Part shown: positions 23,412 to 35,745 of the stretch, piece by piece | Position numbering within the stretch: position 1 is the stretch's first letter | How the letters are laid out: each line of letters begins with the position of its first letter | Assembly: GCF_950295315.1 (NCBI RefSeq) | Contig: NW_026647238.1 | Location: 1 to 64,000, forward strand | Reading direction: 5' to 3' | DNA: 64,000 nt | Source of the DNA: Erinaceus europaeus | Taxonomy: Eukaryota; Chordata; Mammalia; Eulipotyphla; Erinaceidae | Program-made: the position numbers and the translations under genes | The notes under the pieces: model-generated | What the model was told of the DNA's origin: nothing | The model's input: only the letters and a program-made list of their open reading frames with translations | Database searches by the model: none

Positions 23412-24124
23412 CTTTGTCCTATTTTACAATAATATAATTTAGTCAAAATATCTTTACACTTTTTATTAGCAAATCAATAATATAATACTTATTGACATAT
23501 CCCATGGTATATTTTATGGATTTGTGTTTGGTATGAAACTAATCTCTGCAGAGACTGAGGAATAGCATGCACTATGATAAAGGAATTTATTAATTACTTA
23601 TTTATAAATATGACATATGTACAAATTTAGGTTTACATGAAAAGAACAAGACTTGGGTGCATTACATAGTAAACTTTGGTTTTTTACCTCATGTTAGGGT
23701 GAGAATCTGCACTGATGACTAACATTTTTTTGACCAACTCTAATGTGTACCTGTCTGTACTAACACTGAAATCCCTCAGCCAAAACCATAATTAACAACA
23801 AAATCATACTTGTTAACTAACTGTGAAGTGGAGAGAATATCTTCTTTTCCACAACCCCAGAGAAAGACTATTGTTACTATCCAGTCTTACTCTGCTTTTG
23901 AGTTTCAAGAGCTAAGAAAACAAGTATTCTCTGAAAGCTGTCATTTTAAACAAACAATTTGCAGTTGCTTTTGTCTAATTGTTACGGGAAGTTGAAGCAT
24001 ACAGTCTACCTGTCTCTATGGACTTTCATGAGATGAGGGTTGTATGCTCCAAACAGAAATTAGCAGTCCTTTCAGGTAAGGAGTGGGATATATTATAGAT
24101 CAAGAACTCTAATTAAGTTCATGC

Positions 24125-24285
24125 CCAAAGGGACCAGCAAAATACCTCATGTGGATAGTTTACTGCTTTGTCATGTGTGCTACCAAGGTTTGAGCTGAGA
24201 CCCCATTGCACTGAAGGAATCTTTGGTGCTGTGTTCTTTTTTCACTCTTTCTACCTCTCTGTCTTTATCTTTAAAAATACTTTCA
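24125..24285 (+). repeat. Old second-family SINE
   Basis: ctgctttgtcatgtgtgcta, then a CT-rich end. Followed directly by another SINE. Confidence 0.55.
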
Positions 24286-24292
24286 AGGGGGC

Positions 24293-24570
24293 CGGGAGGT
24301 GGTACACTCAGTGAAGTCCACATAGTACAAAGGCAAGGGCCTACAGGAGGATTTGGGTTTGGGCCCCTGGCTTCCCACCTGCAGGGGTGATGATCCACAA
24401 ACAGCAAAGCAGGTCAGCATATGTCTCTCTTTCCTTCTCCCTAACTTCCCCACCCCTCTCAATTTCTCTCTGTCCTTTCTAAGAAAATGAAAAAAAAAAA
24501 TGCTCGCCAGGAGTAGCAGTAATCCTGGAGGGAAAAATAAATAAATAAAAATAAGTAAATAAAAAAGTCT
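24293..24570 (+). repeat. ERI-like SINE, long form
   Basis: gggccgggaggtggtacact head, cgccaggagtagcagtaatc extension and A-rich tail. Confidence 0.85.
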
Positions 24571-24856
24571 AAGGAATGGTTCATATTAAAAAGAGAAACA
24601 CCACTACTTTAGAATAATCTCAAAAATAAGAGTCATAATTGTCATTGTTCACATACATGATTTTTTTCATAATGAGAGGAAATATTTGTTCATCCTTCAC
24701 ACTGGCTTCCCTATGAGAGAAAGTGTGCTTTGCCATGTGGTCTCAGGTTTTAGGCTTAGACTCTCAGAACTTAAACATTTTATACTTCATTTGGTCATGA
24801 CCACTGCCCAATATCCTGAACAGTCGCTGAATAAAAGTATCTAAAAGTTTAGTTTT

Positions 24857-25076
24857 TCAATGTTTTCTTTTTATTGTTGTAGTTATTATTGTAGTTGTTA
24901 CTGATGTCGTTGTGGCTGGATATGGACAGAGGGGAAGATAGAGAGGAGGAGAGAAATACAGACTGTGAAAGGACTCTCCTGCAGGTGGAGAGCCTGGGCC
25001 TCGAACCGGGATCCTTATGCCAGTCATTGCACTTTGTGCCACATGCACTGAACCCACTGCGCTACCGTCCGACTCC
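24857..25076 (-). repeat. Young ERI-like SINE with internal deletion and TSD
   Basis: TSD ctaaaagtttagtttt (24841-24856) versus ctaaaactttagtttt (25077-25092). The segment around the gcttcac motif is missing. Confidence 0.88.
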
Positions 25077-25909
25077 CTAAAACTTTAGTTTTAAAATATC
25101 AAGAACAAAAATAATAATCAGGCCTCACATTTATCAAGAGAGATTTCTAAAATGCTAATGAAATGAGTAAATAATCAAGGTTTCTTTTCTAAAATCTGAA
25201 GCACAGAATTAACAGTTGACTTATATGTGGTATACTAGTATGAAGTAAAAAACTAAAACAAAAAAGCATAATAGAGATAAGGAATTCCAGTTTCAGTATG
25301 TAGATAAAAATATTAACAAATTGCATATTTATGCTTAATGATATGATAAAATTATTAAAATACTTGATTGAAATAAATATAAGTGACATATATCATGAAA
25401 ATAACCAGGTGACTAAACAAGAGTAAAATTTTTCCCCAGACTAATAATTGTTTGGATGGTGAGAACAGTGTCATATTTCTGGGGAAATCACAGAATGAGA
25501 AAAAAATTACCAAACTGATTCTGGAAATTGGTTGGTGACTATTTCTGCTCATAATTCTGCCTGCTTGCACCCAACAGTCAGAAATAAACTCTGGTTAACT
25601 TAGAAGAAAAATATATACTGGAAAGATGACTTGGTCATTACAGTACAGGACAGTTTATTAGCTCCCTGCCATGGGCATCTCTTGTTCCTCTCACAAGGTA
25701 ATGCTGAACTTTAAGTATCTAAGAATCAATATTGAACCTATTTCTTACCAAAGCCACATCTGGAAGCTAGACCAGCTTGGGCCACATTTCTGATTCTTTC
25801 TGTCAAGAAGACAGGTCTGAAAATACTATCTAATTTTAGCTGTTGTAGAGGATAGCAGGACTACTATGCACCTATTTACACAATCCCTACACAACAAAAG
25901 TGTTGAAAC

Positions 25910-26070
25910 TGGGTAAAGTAGCTTAGCAATAAAGCACAGGATTTTCATGTATGGGGCACTAGGTTCAATTCTCAGTGTCCCCCAGGTTTGATCTCTAGTA
26001 TCTTGCCTGCTAGAGCTGTGCTTCAACCTCTTTCTCTCATGAAAGAAATTAAGTATTTAAAAGATTTTAA
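25910..26070 (+). repeat. Old second-family SINE
   Basis: tagcaataaagcacaggatt head and ggttcaattctcagtgtccc B-box-like region. Confidence 0.5.
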
Positions 26071-26094
26071 ATAAAAGACTGATCACATACTAAA

Positions 26095-26227
26095 TAAATA
26101 TTAAATATTTTTAAATATTAAATATTATTAAATATTAAATATTTAAAAGGAACAAATGTTCAATAAATAATAATGATAATTATCATTATTTATTATTCAT
26201 AATTTTTATAAATATATATTATTTATT
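26095..26227. repeat. AT-rich palindromic repeat
   Basis: taaatatt-type repeats followed by a perfect 22-bp palindrome at 26169-26190. Confidence 0.8.
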
Positions 26228-26296
26228 ATTATTATTATTGCCTCCAGGGTTATCACTGGGGCTCGGTTCCTGCACTACGAATCCACTGCTCCTGGA

Positions 26297-26341
<45 letters not shown>

Positions 26342-26590
26342 CACACACACACACTGTTGTTGCTGCTGCTGTTGATGTTAATGGATAGGACAGAAAGAAA
26401 TTGAAAGAGGGTAAGGCAAAGAGGGGGAGAGAAAGACACCTGCAAACCTGCTTCACTGTTTGAGAAGTGACACCCCTGCATGTGGAGAGCCGGGGCTTGA
26501 ACCGAGGGCTCCAGCTGAGATTCTTATGCCAGTCCCTGTGTTTCGAACTATGTATGTTTAACCCAGTGTGTTACCGTCTGACCTCCTCAA
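26228..26590 (-). repeat. ERI-like SINE, long form, with internal microsatellites
   Basis: TTA-repeat tail, cctccagggttatcactggg extension, an internal CT repeat (26299-26340) and CA repeat (26342-26353), and head ending at about 26585. Confidence 0.85.
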
Positions 26591-27264
26591 CTGATTATTT
26601 CTTATCATTTAATTGTTAATATTTTGTAGGGTTTTAATCATCTCTTTTCGAATCATGTCAACTATGGCAATGTCTTTATTGAGCATGGCTACACAAATCT
26701 TTTTCACTAATATGACTTTCCTTTCAGTGAAGCGAGTTACTTCAAATTTTAATAGTTGTCTCTAAGACACTGCAACTCAGTACTTTCAGTTATCTACTAC
26801 TCTTTACTCTTCATAAATCTGTTGTTGCCTTTTCTGTCTCCTATGACAATAACGCTTCTGTTGTCATCAAAAGAAAAGCATCTGAGAGACATCTGTCAGA
26901 TCTCCCCTTTTCCAATTTTCCATATTATACTGGTTATCAAATGCCAATATCAAATTTACATCAACAAATATGACTTCTTTTATTCTCATCACTCCTATCC
27001 AGTTTAAGTTATCCTACCTAGCCTTTTCAAGCCATCAAAGGGTCTTATGAGCACTAATCTCTTATTCTCACAGTCGATTATGTCCGTATGTTCTCAGTAT
27101 GCTCATTCTAGCTCAGGAGACATTCAGTGAGTGAAATTTAAAACTTCGGAGCTAGCTCAGGAGCTAGCACAATGGCAGATTTCATTACTCTGGCCTCTTC
27201 CTCTATTACCACATACCCTTTCCCCCGCCACCTCTTTATTATAAAACATAACTTTAAAAAATAA

Positions 27265-27485
27265 GACAGGGGCTGGGTGGTGGCACACCTGGTTGAGTTC
27301 CCATGTTAATAATGTGAATGGACCTGGGTTCAACACCCCCCCCCGACATCCCCCCTGTAGGAAGAAAGCTTTGCGTGGTGAAGCAGTGTTGCAGGTGTCA
27401 TTCTGTCTCTCTGCCTCTCTGTCTCCACTTCCCTTTCAGTTTCTGGCTGTCTAGCTAATAAATAAAGATACTACAAAAAAATTTT
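27265..27485 (+). repeat. ERI-like SINE (older subfamily)
   Basis: ggggctgggtggtggcacac head to aataaataaagatactacaa tail. Confidence 0.88.
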
Positions 27486-28539
27486 CAATAAAGTCAAGTC
27501 AGATATCACCTGCTTCAGTTTTACTTAGTGTACACAAACTTATTCCTTAGTTCTGCTCACCCATGGGCATAATGAACAGAGATGTCTGGTCTCCAGAAGT
27601 AAGTTTCAAATTCTATGTTACATCATTTTCATCAGTTAATATCCACATGTATCTTTCATTGAATTAATCACACCATATGCCACTTGCATGGATGCAGCAG
27701 TTTATCCTGGTAGCTTATGAGTTCCTTAAACCACATCTCATTTCTTTTCTAGTCATCAGTGGCTACCAGTTCAGTGTCCAACATATCCAGCAGTATTAGA
27801 ATAATTTGCCAAAATGAATAGAAACAAAATTAAGCATGCTATTTCAACTCTATATTTACATGTTCCCATCACTGATAACATTTATTCACCTGAGTGGAAT
27901 AAATTCAATTCAATTTCCATTATGCTTTCTGCCATTATACGGTGCAGAGTAGGTATATTTAATTTTATGATAACACTTATAAAAAGTTTACAAAGTGCCA
28001 GTAATCCTTTAAAGATAATATACTTACTAAACAACATAGTGAACTATACTACCGAAATTTACAAATTAGTAAACTGAGGTACACAGAATAGCAAAATCAA
28101 TACCTTTTATGTATTATGTCATATTTCATAAAATTATATAGAGAACAAATATTGAGCTAGATCTTAAATTTTTCCTTTGTAATTAAAAAGAAATAATCTC
28201 TTATTTTCCTGAAGGAGTGTGAATACAAAATTCAGGAAGTCGCTGAGATGTTCCCCATTCCTCATTGCTTTGCATAAAAATTTTTGATGGTGATTTTGAG
28301 TGAAGAGAGTGGAAAAACCAAGCAAAAGTTGTTTAGACTGAATATTCATCTTTCAACAACAGGAAAGTAAACCACATCATTGATCAGTGGTTGCTGAGCA
28401 GAAAGAGAGAAACTGATTCAGCATGAAATATATGTTCTTAAAAATCATGTTGAACGTTAAGAAGGAAGAAGCTTTTGTGAAATACAGTGACTGATACTTT
28501 AATCATCCACTTCAGAAAACAATAATTTCTTCTTCTCCT

Positions 28540-28882
28540 TCTCCTCCTTCTTTTTGCCTCCAGAGTTATTACTGGGACTCAGTACCTGCACTACAAATCC
28601 ACTGCTCCTGGAGGCTATTTTTTTCCCTTTTGTTGCCCCTGTTGTTTATCATTGTTGCTGTTGTTATTACTGTCATTGTTGTTGAATAGGACAGAGAGAA
28701 ATTGAGAGAGGACGAGAAGGAAGAGAGGGAGAGAGAAAGATAGACACCTGTAAACCTGCTTCACAGCTTGTGAGGCGACCCCCCTGCAGGTGGGGAGCTA
28801 GGGGCTCAAACCTGAATCCCTATGCAGGTCCTTGCACTTTGTGCCATGTGCGCTTAACCCGCTACGCTACTGCCCGGCCCCC
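28540..28882 (-). repeat. ERI-like SINE, long form
   Basis: cctccagagttattactggg extension to the head ctactgcccggccccc. Confidence 0.88.
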
Positions 28883-29274
28883 ATAAAACAGTGATTTTTA
28901 CTTTTTGCACTTCATAGTGTTAATAAACTTTGTACTATGCCATCCTTACAGAGGCTGTGGGAGCCTGACACTTGGAGACAACTTCATCAAACTTGGTACA
29001 ATAATAATGCTTTGACATCAACTTTATTTGTACTTAAGAAAAGAAAAAAATATTTTGATGATCAATCTAAATTTGAAACAGATTATTTCCATTTCTCTGA
29101 AAAATGAAACCCAAGTTTGAAAATGATTTCTAATTTATTGCTGACATTTGGTCCTAGAAAGACAGTTGGTATAGTACTCAGAAGATGCAGATGTTATTTT
29201 AGCAAGCAAACAGCAAGCAAAGAGGTTAGTGGATAAAAATTAACATGACATTTTTTTAATCTAATACGAAAAAT

Positions 29275-29582
29275 GGGTCCGGGTGATGACACACTGGCTT
29301 AAGCACACATAGTACTAATCTCAAGGATCCTGGTTCAAGCCCCCCACTCCCCATATGCAGAGGGGTAGCTTCACTAGTGGTGAAGCAGTTCTGCAGGTGT
29401 CTATCTTACTTTCTCAATCTACCTTCCCCTCCCCTCTCAATTTCTCTCTATCCTATCCAACAAAAAAGCAAAAACAAACTCACACACAAAAAAAAGAAAA
29501 AATGACTGCCAGGAGCAGTAGATTCATAGTGCAGGTTGCAAGCCACAATGATAACCCTGGAGGCAGGAAAATTTTTACAAAT
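29275..29582 (+). repeat. ERI-like SINE, long form
   Basis: ggtccgggtgatgacacact head; gactgccaggagcagtagat extension and ataaccctggaggc end. Confidence 0.85.
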
Positions 29583-29917
29583 CCAAGGTAACTTCACATT
29601 CATTACATGACATTTATTGTAAATATTTTTTCATGCTCGAGTTTATTAAATACACACTGTCTGATTTGAATAAAAGGTATAGATCTCAGTAATTATTTTG
29701 TTATCCACATCTGACTTATAAAGCTCTGAAATTACCTATCTGAAAAGTTCTCCTGAATATCTTCTGTTCTCTATTCCTATTGATATTTTCTCAGTCAAGA
29801 CACACCTGTTTCTTTAAACTTTTATGGCAATTATTTCCCAGTCTCTGTTTTGTAGACTATTAGCTTTAGTCCCACTGGTGGATCATGAACAGAATTTATA
29901 ATCTTTGGTCAGCAATT

Positions 29918-30201
29918 TTTTTTACATATATATATATTTTTTCCCTGGTGTTGCCTTAGTTGTTTTTTAATTATTGTTGTTGTTATTTATGTGGTCGTTG
30001 TTGGATAGGACAGAGAGAAATGGAGAGAGGAGGGGAAGACAGAGAGGGGGAGAGAAAGAGAGACACCTGCAGACCTGCTTCACCGCCTGTGAAGCGACTC
30101 TCCTGCAGGTGGGGAGCCGGTTGCTCGAACCGGGGTCCTTATGCAGGTCCTCGTGCTTTGCACCACTTGCGCTTAACCCGCTGCATTACCACCCAACTCC
30201 C
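29918..30201 (-). repeat. Young ERI-like SINE with TSD
   Basis: TSD ggtcagcaatt at 29907-29917 and 30202-30212. Confidence 0.92.
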
Positions 30202-30329
30202 GGTCAGCAATTCTTTTTTACAGAATGAGGTAACAGAACAGATTATAAAAGACAATCACAATGCCCCTTGCAAACAATTTCATGTAAATTTATTTCACGT
30301 GTGTGCATGTACACACGGACACGCGTGCT

Positions 30330-30339
30330 TACATGTGTG

Positions 30340-30371
<32 letters not shown>
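30330..30371. repeat. (GT)n microsatellite
   Basis: About 18 TG units after a short alternating purine-pyrimidine stretch. Confidence 0.95.
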
Positions 30372-30375
<4 letters not shown>

Positions 30376-30533
30376 GGAAGCATTAGTAGGAGTATATCAT
30401 GTATGAGCTGCATTTTTATGCATCATTAATAAACACTATTGAAAACCATTGCTATATTCTGTTCTTTAATTCTAGAACTGCAACTTTATCATTATTTTAT
30501 GGATAGTATCATCTTATGAAAATGTACTATTTA

Positions 30534-30669
30534 GACCCTGGGTTAAAGAATAGGGAAGCCATCAGGGGAGAGGAGGGGATAGGGAGTTCTGGTGGTGGGA
30601 ATTGTGTGGAGTTGTACCCCTCTTATCTTATGGTCTTGTCAATGTTTCCATTTTATAAATAAAAAAGAG
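30534..30669 (+). mobile_element. 136-bp L1 3' tail with TSD
   Basis: Only the terminal 3'UTR is present (gagttctggtggtgggaatt ... ataaataaaaaagag), flanked by aatgtactattta at 30521-30533 and 30670-30682, an extreme 5' truncation. Confidence 0.85.
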
Positions 30670-30909
30670 AATGTACTATTTAATCATGCCACTATTCTAA
30701 CTAAAAATCTTCAGTGATATCAGTTCAAGAATTTCACAATTTCTTCCCACTGTAATCTTCCAGAGTTTTCTACACATACCATTTTCTATTATGGATCCAA
30801 ATTGTATCACACTACTTCATAATTTTGTCTATGTCCACTAATGTATAATCTATCTGTCTATAACGATGTCCCTCTATAAGTTATTCTAACTCCAAACTAA
30901 AAAGTCCTA

Positions 30910-31025
30910 TTTGTAGGTGAGGCCCATAACTCAGCAGCAGTGCACAGGTCTTGCATGGGAAAGGTGTCAGTTTTATGACAGCAAAACCAAGGCCAGAGCT
31001 GAGGAATGCTCTGGTCAAAAACAAA
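30910..31025 (+). repeat. Old second-family SINE
   Basis: caggtcttgcatgggaaagg and cagagctgaggaatgctctg blocks. Confidence 0.5.
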
Positions 31026-31518
31026 AGTCCTAGCTGTCTTTTAAAAGTCCAGAGATTAATATTCATTGCAATGTTTTGTTTGTTTTCTTTGGAAGAACTA
31101 ATTGTCTCTGCTACTCTGCTCAAAGATATTTATTTATATATTTATTCTATCTCACATGAAACTGTCATAGTTACAGTCATAAGATGCTAATTTTAATAAA
31201 ATCTTAGAGTTAATCATTATATTAGAGTTATCTATATATTCTCTGTGTATGCACTGAGGACCTGTATAAATGGTATTTGTAGAAATGGTATTTGTCCCTA
31301 GGACAGAATATTTCTTAATTCTGAAAGACATGTCTATTAACAGTATTTACAGAGGACAGTTTCTCCTGCATGTGTGATAATAAACATCAAAGAAAACAAG
31401 CCCCTCCACCCCTGTGCTGGGCCCAAACTGTCGCTTTGTGAGCAAAGCATTAGATTTTCTCTGTATAATTATTTCAAATTTTTGTTTTGAATTTGGACAT
31501 GCTAAGGATGTTTCATTT

Positions 31519-31643
31519 CTAATATCCCAGGTTCAATCCCCTGTACCACCATAAACCAAAGCTGAGTAGTGCTATGGTGTTTCTCTCTATGTCCTTCTCT
31601 CTGTATCTTTTCATTAAAATAAAATAAATGTAATTAAAAAAAT
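31519..31643 (+). repeat. 5'-truncated second-family SINE with TSD
   Basis: Starts at the B-box region (cccaggttcaatcccctgta). TSD atgtttcattt at 31508-31518 and 31644-31654. Confidence 0.82.
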
Positions 31644-31816
31644 ATGTTTCATTTAAACTTAAATGAGAAACATGATCTGATTCACTAATTTACTTACTTT
31701 AGGTGACTACCTTTTTCTGTAAGTAGAACCATGGTCAATTCAAAACAAGAGAGGAAGACTAGAGAAGTTGTGAAGACTGACAGTGTCTTCACTCTGGCTT
31801 AAAACACTAATTAGTC

Positions 31817-32014
31817 GCAGGTTAAGCGCAGGCAGGGCAAAGTGCAAGGACCAGCATAAGGATCCCCACCTGTAGGGGAGTCGCTTCATAATCTTTCTCT
31901 CCCCACCTTTTCTGTCTTCCCCCTTCTCTCTCCATTTCTCTCTGTCCTATCCAACATCAACAACAATAAAACAAGGGCAACAAAAGGGAATAAATAAATA
32001 AATAAATAGATAAA
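31817..32014 (+). repeat. Young ERI-like SINE, 5'-truncated with internal deletions and TSD
   Basis: Lacks the A box and two internal pieces. TSD actaattagtc at 31806-31816 and 32015-32025. Confidence 0.88.
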
Positions 32015-32837
32015 ACTAATTAGTCAAATTCACCTACAAAAATGTTGGTTCATAGGGACATAACATAAAAAGTGCATTATTCAGCATTTTCAATTTTTAG
32101 GAATGCCCCCACCCTTTGTATTAATTTTATTAAACTGAAAAGTTTCAGTTTGTGGTTTGTGAAAATGAAACTTCCAGTTCTCCCTTAACCAAGGTAGTGT
32201 TCCGCTTTTTGTTGACCATCACATACAATGCCGAGACATACTCATAAGTCCATTTAATATACATTAAACTGTCCAGCATTTATAATTCTTTTCTGTAGAT
32301 AGTTAAAATCAGTACTTTGTTTTACACAAAGGCATTAAATTACACATCCACATTTAGTAGTTCCTTAAGTCACAAAGAGAAGTCCATATCTATGGAAATT
32401 GAAAAAAAGAAAGATGAAGAGCATAACTTGTATGTACCTTTTAGAAAAAAATAAGTAATTTGAGCATTATTGATTTAAAATCAAGGTTAAAAAGCATGAC
32501 AAGCACATCCACATAATAATATTATGTGCACATATAATAAGGGGAAAATATTCATAAAAACCAGCTTTCTGGAAAAAAATCTATCGCAAACAAAACTATT
32601 TTAAATCTATGTTTATTTATGTATATATGTACACTCTATTCCCCTAACTGGTAGCAATGTCAAACTGTTATTTTATTATTTTGTTTTTCTATTTTATGTG
32701 TCTGTCTCTCCACCAGACAGCAAATTACAAATAAAATAGACCATGTAATATATCTTTCAATTTATCATATCTAAAGGTATCTCTCAGAAAATATTTGGTA
32801 ATTGTTGGATAATTGTCAAATGAAGGAAGACTTGTTC

Positions 32838-33085
32838 AAGGGGCTGGGCTGTGGTGCACCTAATTTAAGCACATATAGTACTAAAACCAAGGACCCATAC
32901 AAGGATTCTGGTCCATGCCTACTGGTCCCCACCTGCAGGGGGGATGTTTCACAAGTTTTGAAGCAGGCCTGCAGGTGTCTATCTTTTTCTCTATCTCCTC
33001 CACACCTCTCAATTTCACTCTGTCCTATCCAATAAAAGTGGGCAAAATGACTGCCAGAGATAAAACTGGAGACTAAAAAAAAAAA
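32838..33085 (+). repeat. ERI-like SINE, long form
   Basis: aggggctgggctgtggtgca head, catgcctactggtccccacc, gactgccagagataaaactg extension. Confidence 0.85.
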
Positions 33086-33215
33086 GGGAAAAGAAAAACT
33101 TGTGAACAAGAAATTAATGGAATGAATAATTTTTTTCCATTTTTAAGGTTTCAGCTACATATTTCTGTTTTAATACTTAGAAGCTATGTATGAGGCAGAA
33201 TTACTCAAAAATAAT

Positions 33216-33492
33216 AACACCTCATCACAGACCCCTGCAAACGTCAACCCGGCTTTGACCTAGCACGTTATGATTGGGCCCTCCTCAATCGCTGGCCGGT
33301 GCACTGCTATGTTCCATCGCTGGGGAGCCAGAGATGACCCGAACTGCCCCTGCGGCTACAGACAGACTATGACCCACATAGTCAACGACTGCCACCCATC
33401 CAGATTCAAAGGAAGTCTCGAAACTTTACATCAGGCTCAACCTGACGCTGTTGACTGGCTACGGAAGAAGGGCAAACGCTAGAAGAAGAAGA
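33216..33492 (+). mobile_element. 5'-truncated non-L1 LINE, 3' end with C-terminal zinc-knuckle-like coding sequence
   Basis: 277 bp flanked by an exact 13-bp TSD, actcaaaaataat, at 33203-33215 and 33493-33505. The coding remnant reads WALLNRW near the 5' end in one frame, then after a small indel GRCTAMFHRWGARD, then CPCG with TMTHIVNDC (a C-x-C...H-x5-C arrangement), and ends AVDWLRKKGKR-stop with the stop codon inside the terminal GAA repeat. This layout is the conserved C-terminal domain of many non-LTR retrotransposons of animals (Jockey/CR1/RTE-like groups; I cannot fix the clade). It does not look like L1, nor like BovB as I recall its end. There is practically no 3'UTR. Confidence 0.75.
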
Positions 33493-33647
33493 ACTCAAAA
33501 ATAATTATGAGACTATAATTTTGAAATTTTGCCTAAACAATTTCAGAAACACTAGAAAAATCACTAAGTTCTTGATAGGCTCACTATCACTTTCACTTAC
33601 AACTATATCATTCAATGTAAACACTGTATGTTGTGCTAAACATAGCA

Positions 33648-33709
33648 AGCATATAACATGTGACATCCCTAGTATAACATGTAACTAGGGAAGTCACATG
33701 TTATATGCT
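33648..33709. repeat. Near-perfect inverted repeat (hairpin)
   Basis: Two 26-nt arms, 33648-33673 and 33684-33709, pair at 25 of 26 positions around a 10-nt loop. Confidence 0.9.
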
Positions 33710-33869
33710 ATTTAAACTTTAAACAACAGCCATGTAACTGAGTATCAATAATCATATATTACAAGCTGTGGGGGAGGGGAATTTCAATATAAAACTTTTC
33801 AGTACTGGAATTTAAGCCCAATTTTACATCAAAAACACTAGATCCAAAATGTATTGCCAACAGAGCAGT

Positions 33870-34760
33870 TTTAAATAATTTTATTTACAAACCTATACAC
33901 AAAAACCAAAGTAACATTTGCCACAGAAAAATGTGCAAAATTAAGGTTACAAACTATAAGTGTTGACTTTTTAAGTTTGCTAAAAACACATTTCATCCTC
34001 AGTATCGTTCAAATAGTGTCCGAGATAAGAAAATGAGCTTTTCAAACTCCAGCATCCTTGCCATCTGTACAGTTATTAAACATATTTTAATGAAAATTGT
34101 TTTCATTCCCAATTTTTTAAGAGCAGTGTTTCTGTTCATACATAAATACTCTCTCTCATATATGCTACACATAAAAATGAACCAAAACTACAAAAAAAAT
34201 AGAAACTGAGCTAAAATTCAAAACACAAAATAATCACAATTCACATTTGCTAACATCCTAGCTGTTAAGAGACTAAAAAAAAAAAGTAACCAATAAAAGC
34301 GTAAGTCAAAAAACATATTGAAAAGATTGCAATCTACGGTTCCAAGAATTTCAGTGGTTACCAATACAAAAAAATCTAGTAAATGGAAGGTCTTATCACC
34401 CAGGAAAATGCCAGTCCTTTCCCCGAAACTATACAAAGTAAAGTCAAACAGCTTCTGTCCCTTTTGATCAAACATGAATTTCAGGTTCTTCTTTTAAGTA
34501 TTTTGCATACAATCTAACTTCCCAAGACCATAACCTCATCACAGTTCACAAGTGAATCATCTAAAATTAGTTTTGTTTATATCTGACTAAGTAGTGATAT
34601 TCTTCTTACTTTAACTCTTAGCAAATGTTTATATACAGCTGGACAAAAAGCATTAACTCTAAGACCAAAATAAGCAAAAAGTCAAACTACAGGATGCAAT
34701 ATTAAGTGGAAAAAAATGCTATTTCTAGAAGTTGACTGATGGGAAGGAAATTTATTCATA
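33870..34760 (-). other. Repeat-free block resembling an mRNA 3'UTR end (minus strand)
   Basis: Read on the minus strand it is an AT-rich, transposon-free stretch ending in AATAAA (about 33888-33893) shortly before 33870. It could be a distal 3' end of the intron-retaining ST8SIA4 transcript, an old retroposed 3'UTR, or just single-copy intron. I cannot name a source gene. Confidence 0.25.
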
Positions 34761-35309
34761 ACACATGGCAAGCTGAAGGGAGAAATTCAAGGAATAATGC
34801 AAGCTGACAAGATGTATTACACAGATGTTTACTGAATCTTAAGAAAGTAAATACTATGTCATCTCACATAATCACCCTTATTTTGTGGTGGTTTTACATA
34901 TGGCTTGGTTTATTAGCCAGGACTATAAGGAATGGCTGATATATTGTGGAAATATCTGACATTAAATTGGCATTGTCTCTCCCACCTGTCAAACTAAGTC
35001 ATTAGAATTGAAACATACACTAAAATAATCACACTATTTTTCAGCTTCAATGTAAATATATAAGGAAAAGCTTCTCAATACAACACAGCACTGGATGATT
35101 ATTTCTTATTGAAAAGACGTGTTTTCGATGTTTATTTGAAATGAAGTTACTGGATCTTTGAGTATTAGGGAAAAAGCTCTATTCTTACCTTCTCCGATTT
35201 ACTATGTACATGCAGAAAAGTAAGTCAAGACCACTATTCTGTGGGAACATGCAGTTGTTATCATAGAAAATAATTATCTAAGAGGAGCCATTGGCAAGCA
35301 ATTTACATG

Positions 35310-35460
35310 TGGTCTGGGAGGTGGCACAATGGATGGAGCACTGGACTCTCAAGCATGAGGTCCTGAGTTCAAACCCTAGCAGCACATGTACCAGAGTGAT
35401 GCCTGGTTCTTTCTCTTTCTCCTCCTATCTTTTTCCTTAGTAAATAAATTTAAAAAGAAT
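35310..35460 (+). repeat. Second-family SINE
   Basis: tggtctgggaggtggcacaa head, actctcaagcatgaggtcct, CT-rich end and A tail. Confidence 0.75.
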
Positions 35461-35599
35461 ACAAAAAAAATGCAATGTGCATTAGTTTACCAAGGTGGAG
35501 GAAAACATTAGTTGGTGGTGGGTGTAGTGTGCAGACACCTATCACAGGAAGAAAGTATGCATAAGTGACAGCAACTGTCTGTAGATCATTATTGCTCAG

Positions 35600-35745
35600 A
35601 ATAAATAGAAGAGAGAGAGCATTCACATATGAGAAAGAATGAGAGAAAGAGAAGTCTGAGCACCACTTCAGTACCTATGGGCACTGATTTGGCAACTATT
35701 AGCCTTGGACAAGTATCTCCTGCACTCTGCCAACTGAGCTAATTT
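35600..35745 (-). repeat. Old second-family SINE
   Basis: GA-rich left part, then gcaccacttcagtacctatg and tgcactctgccaactgagct (reverse of the head). Confidence 0.5.
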
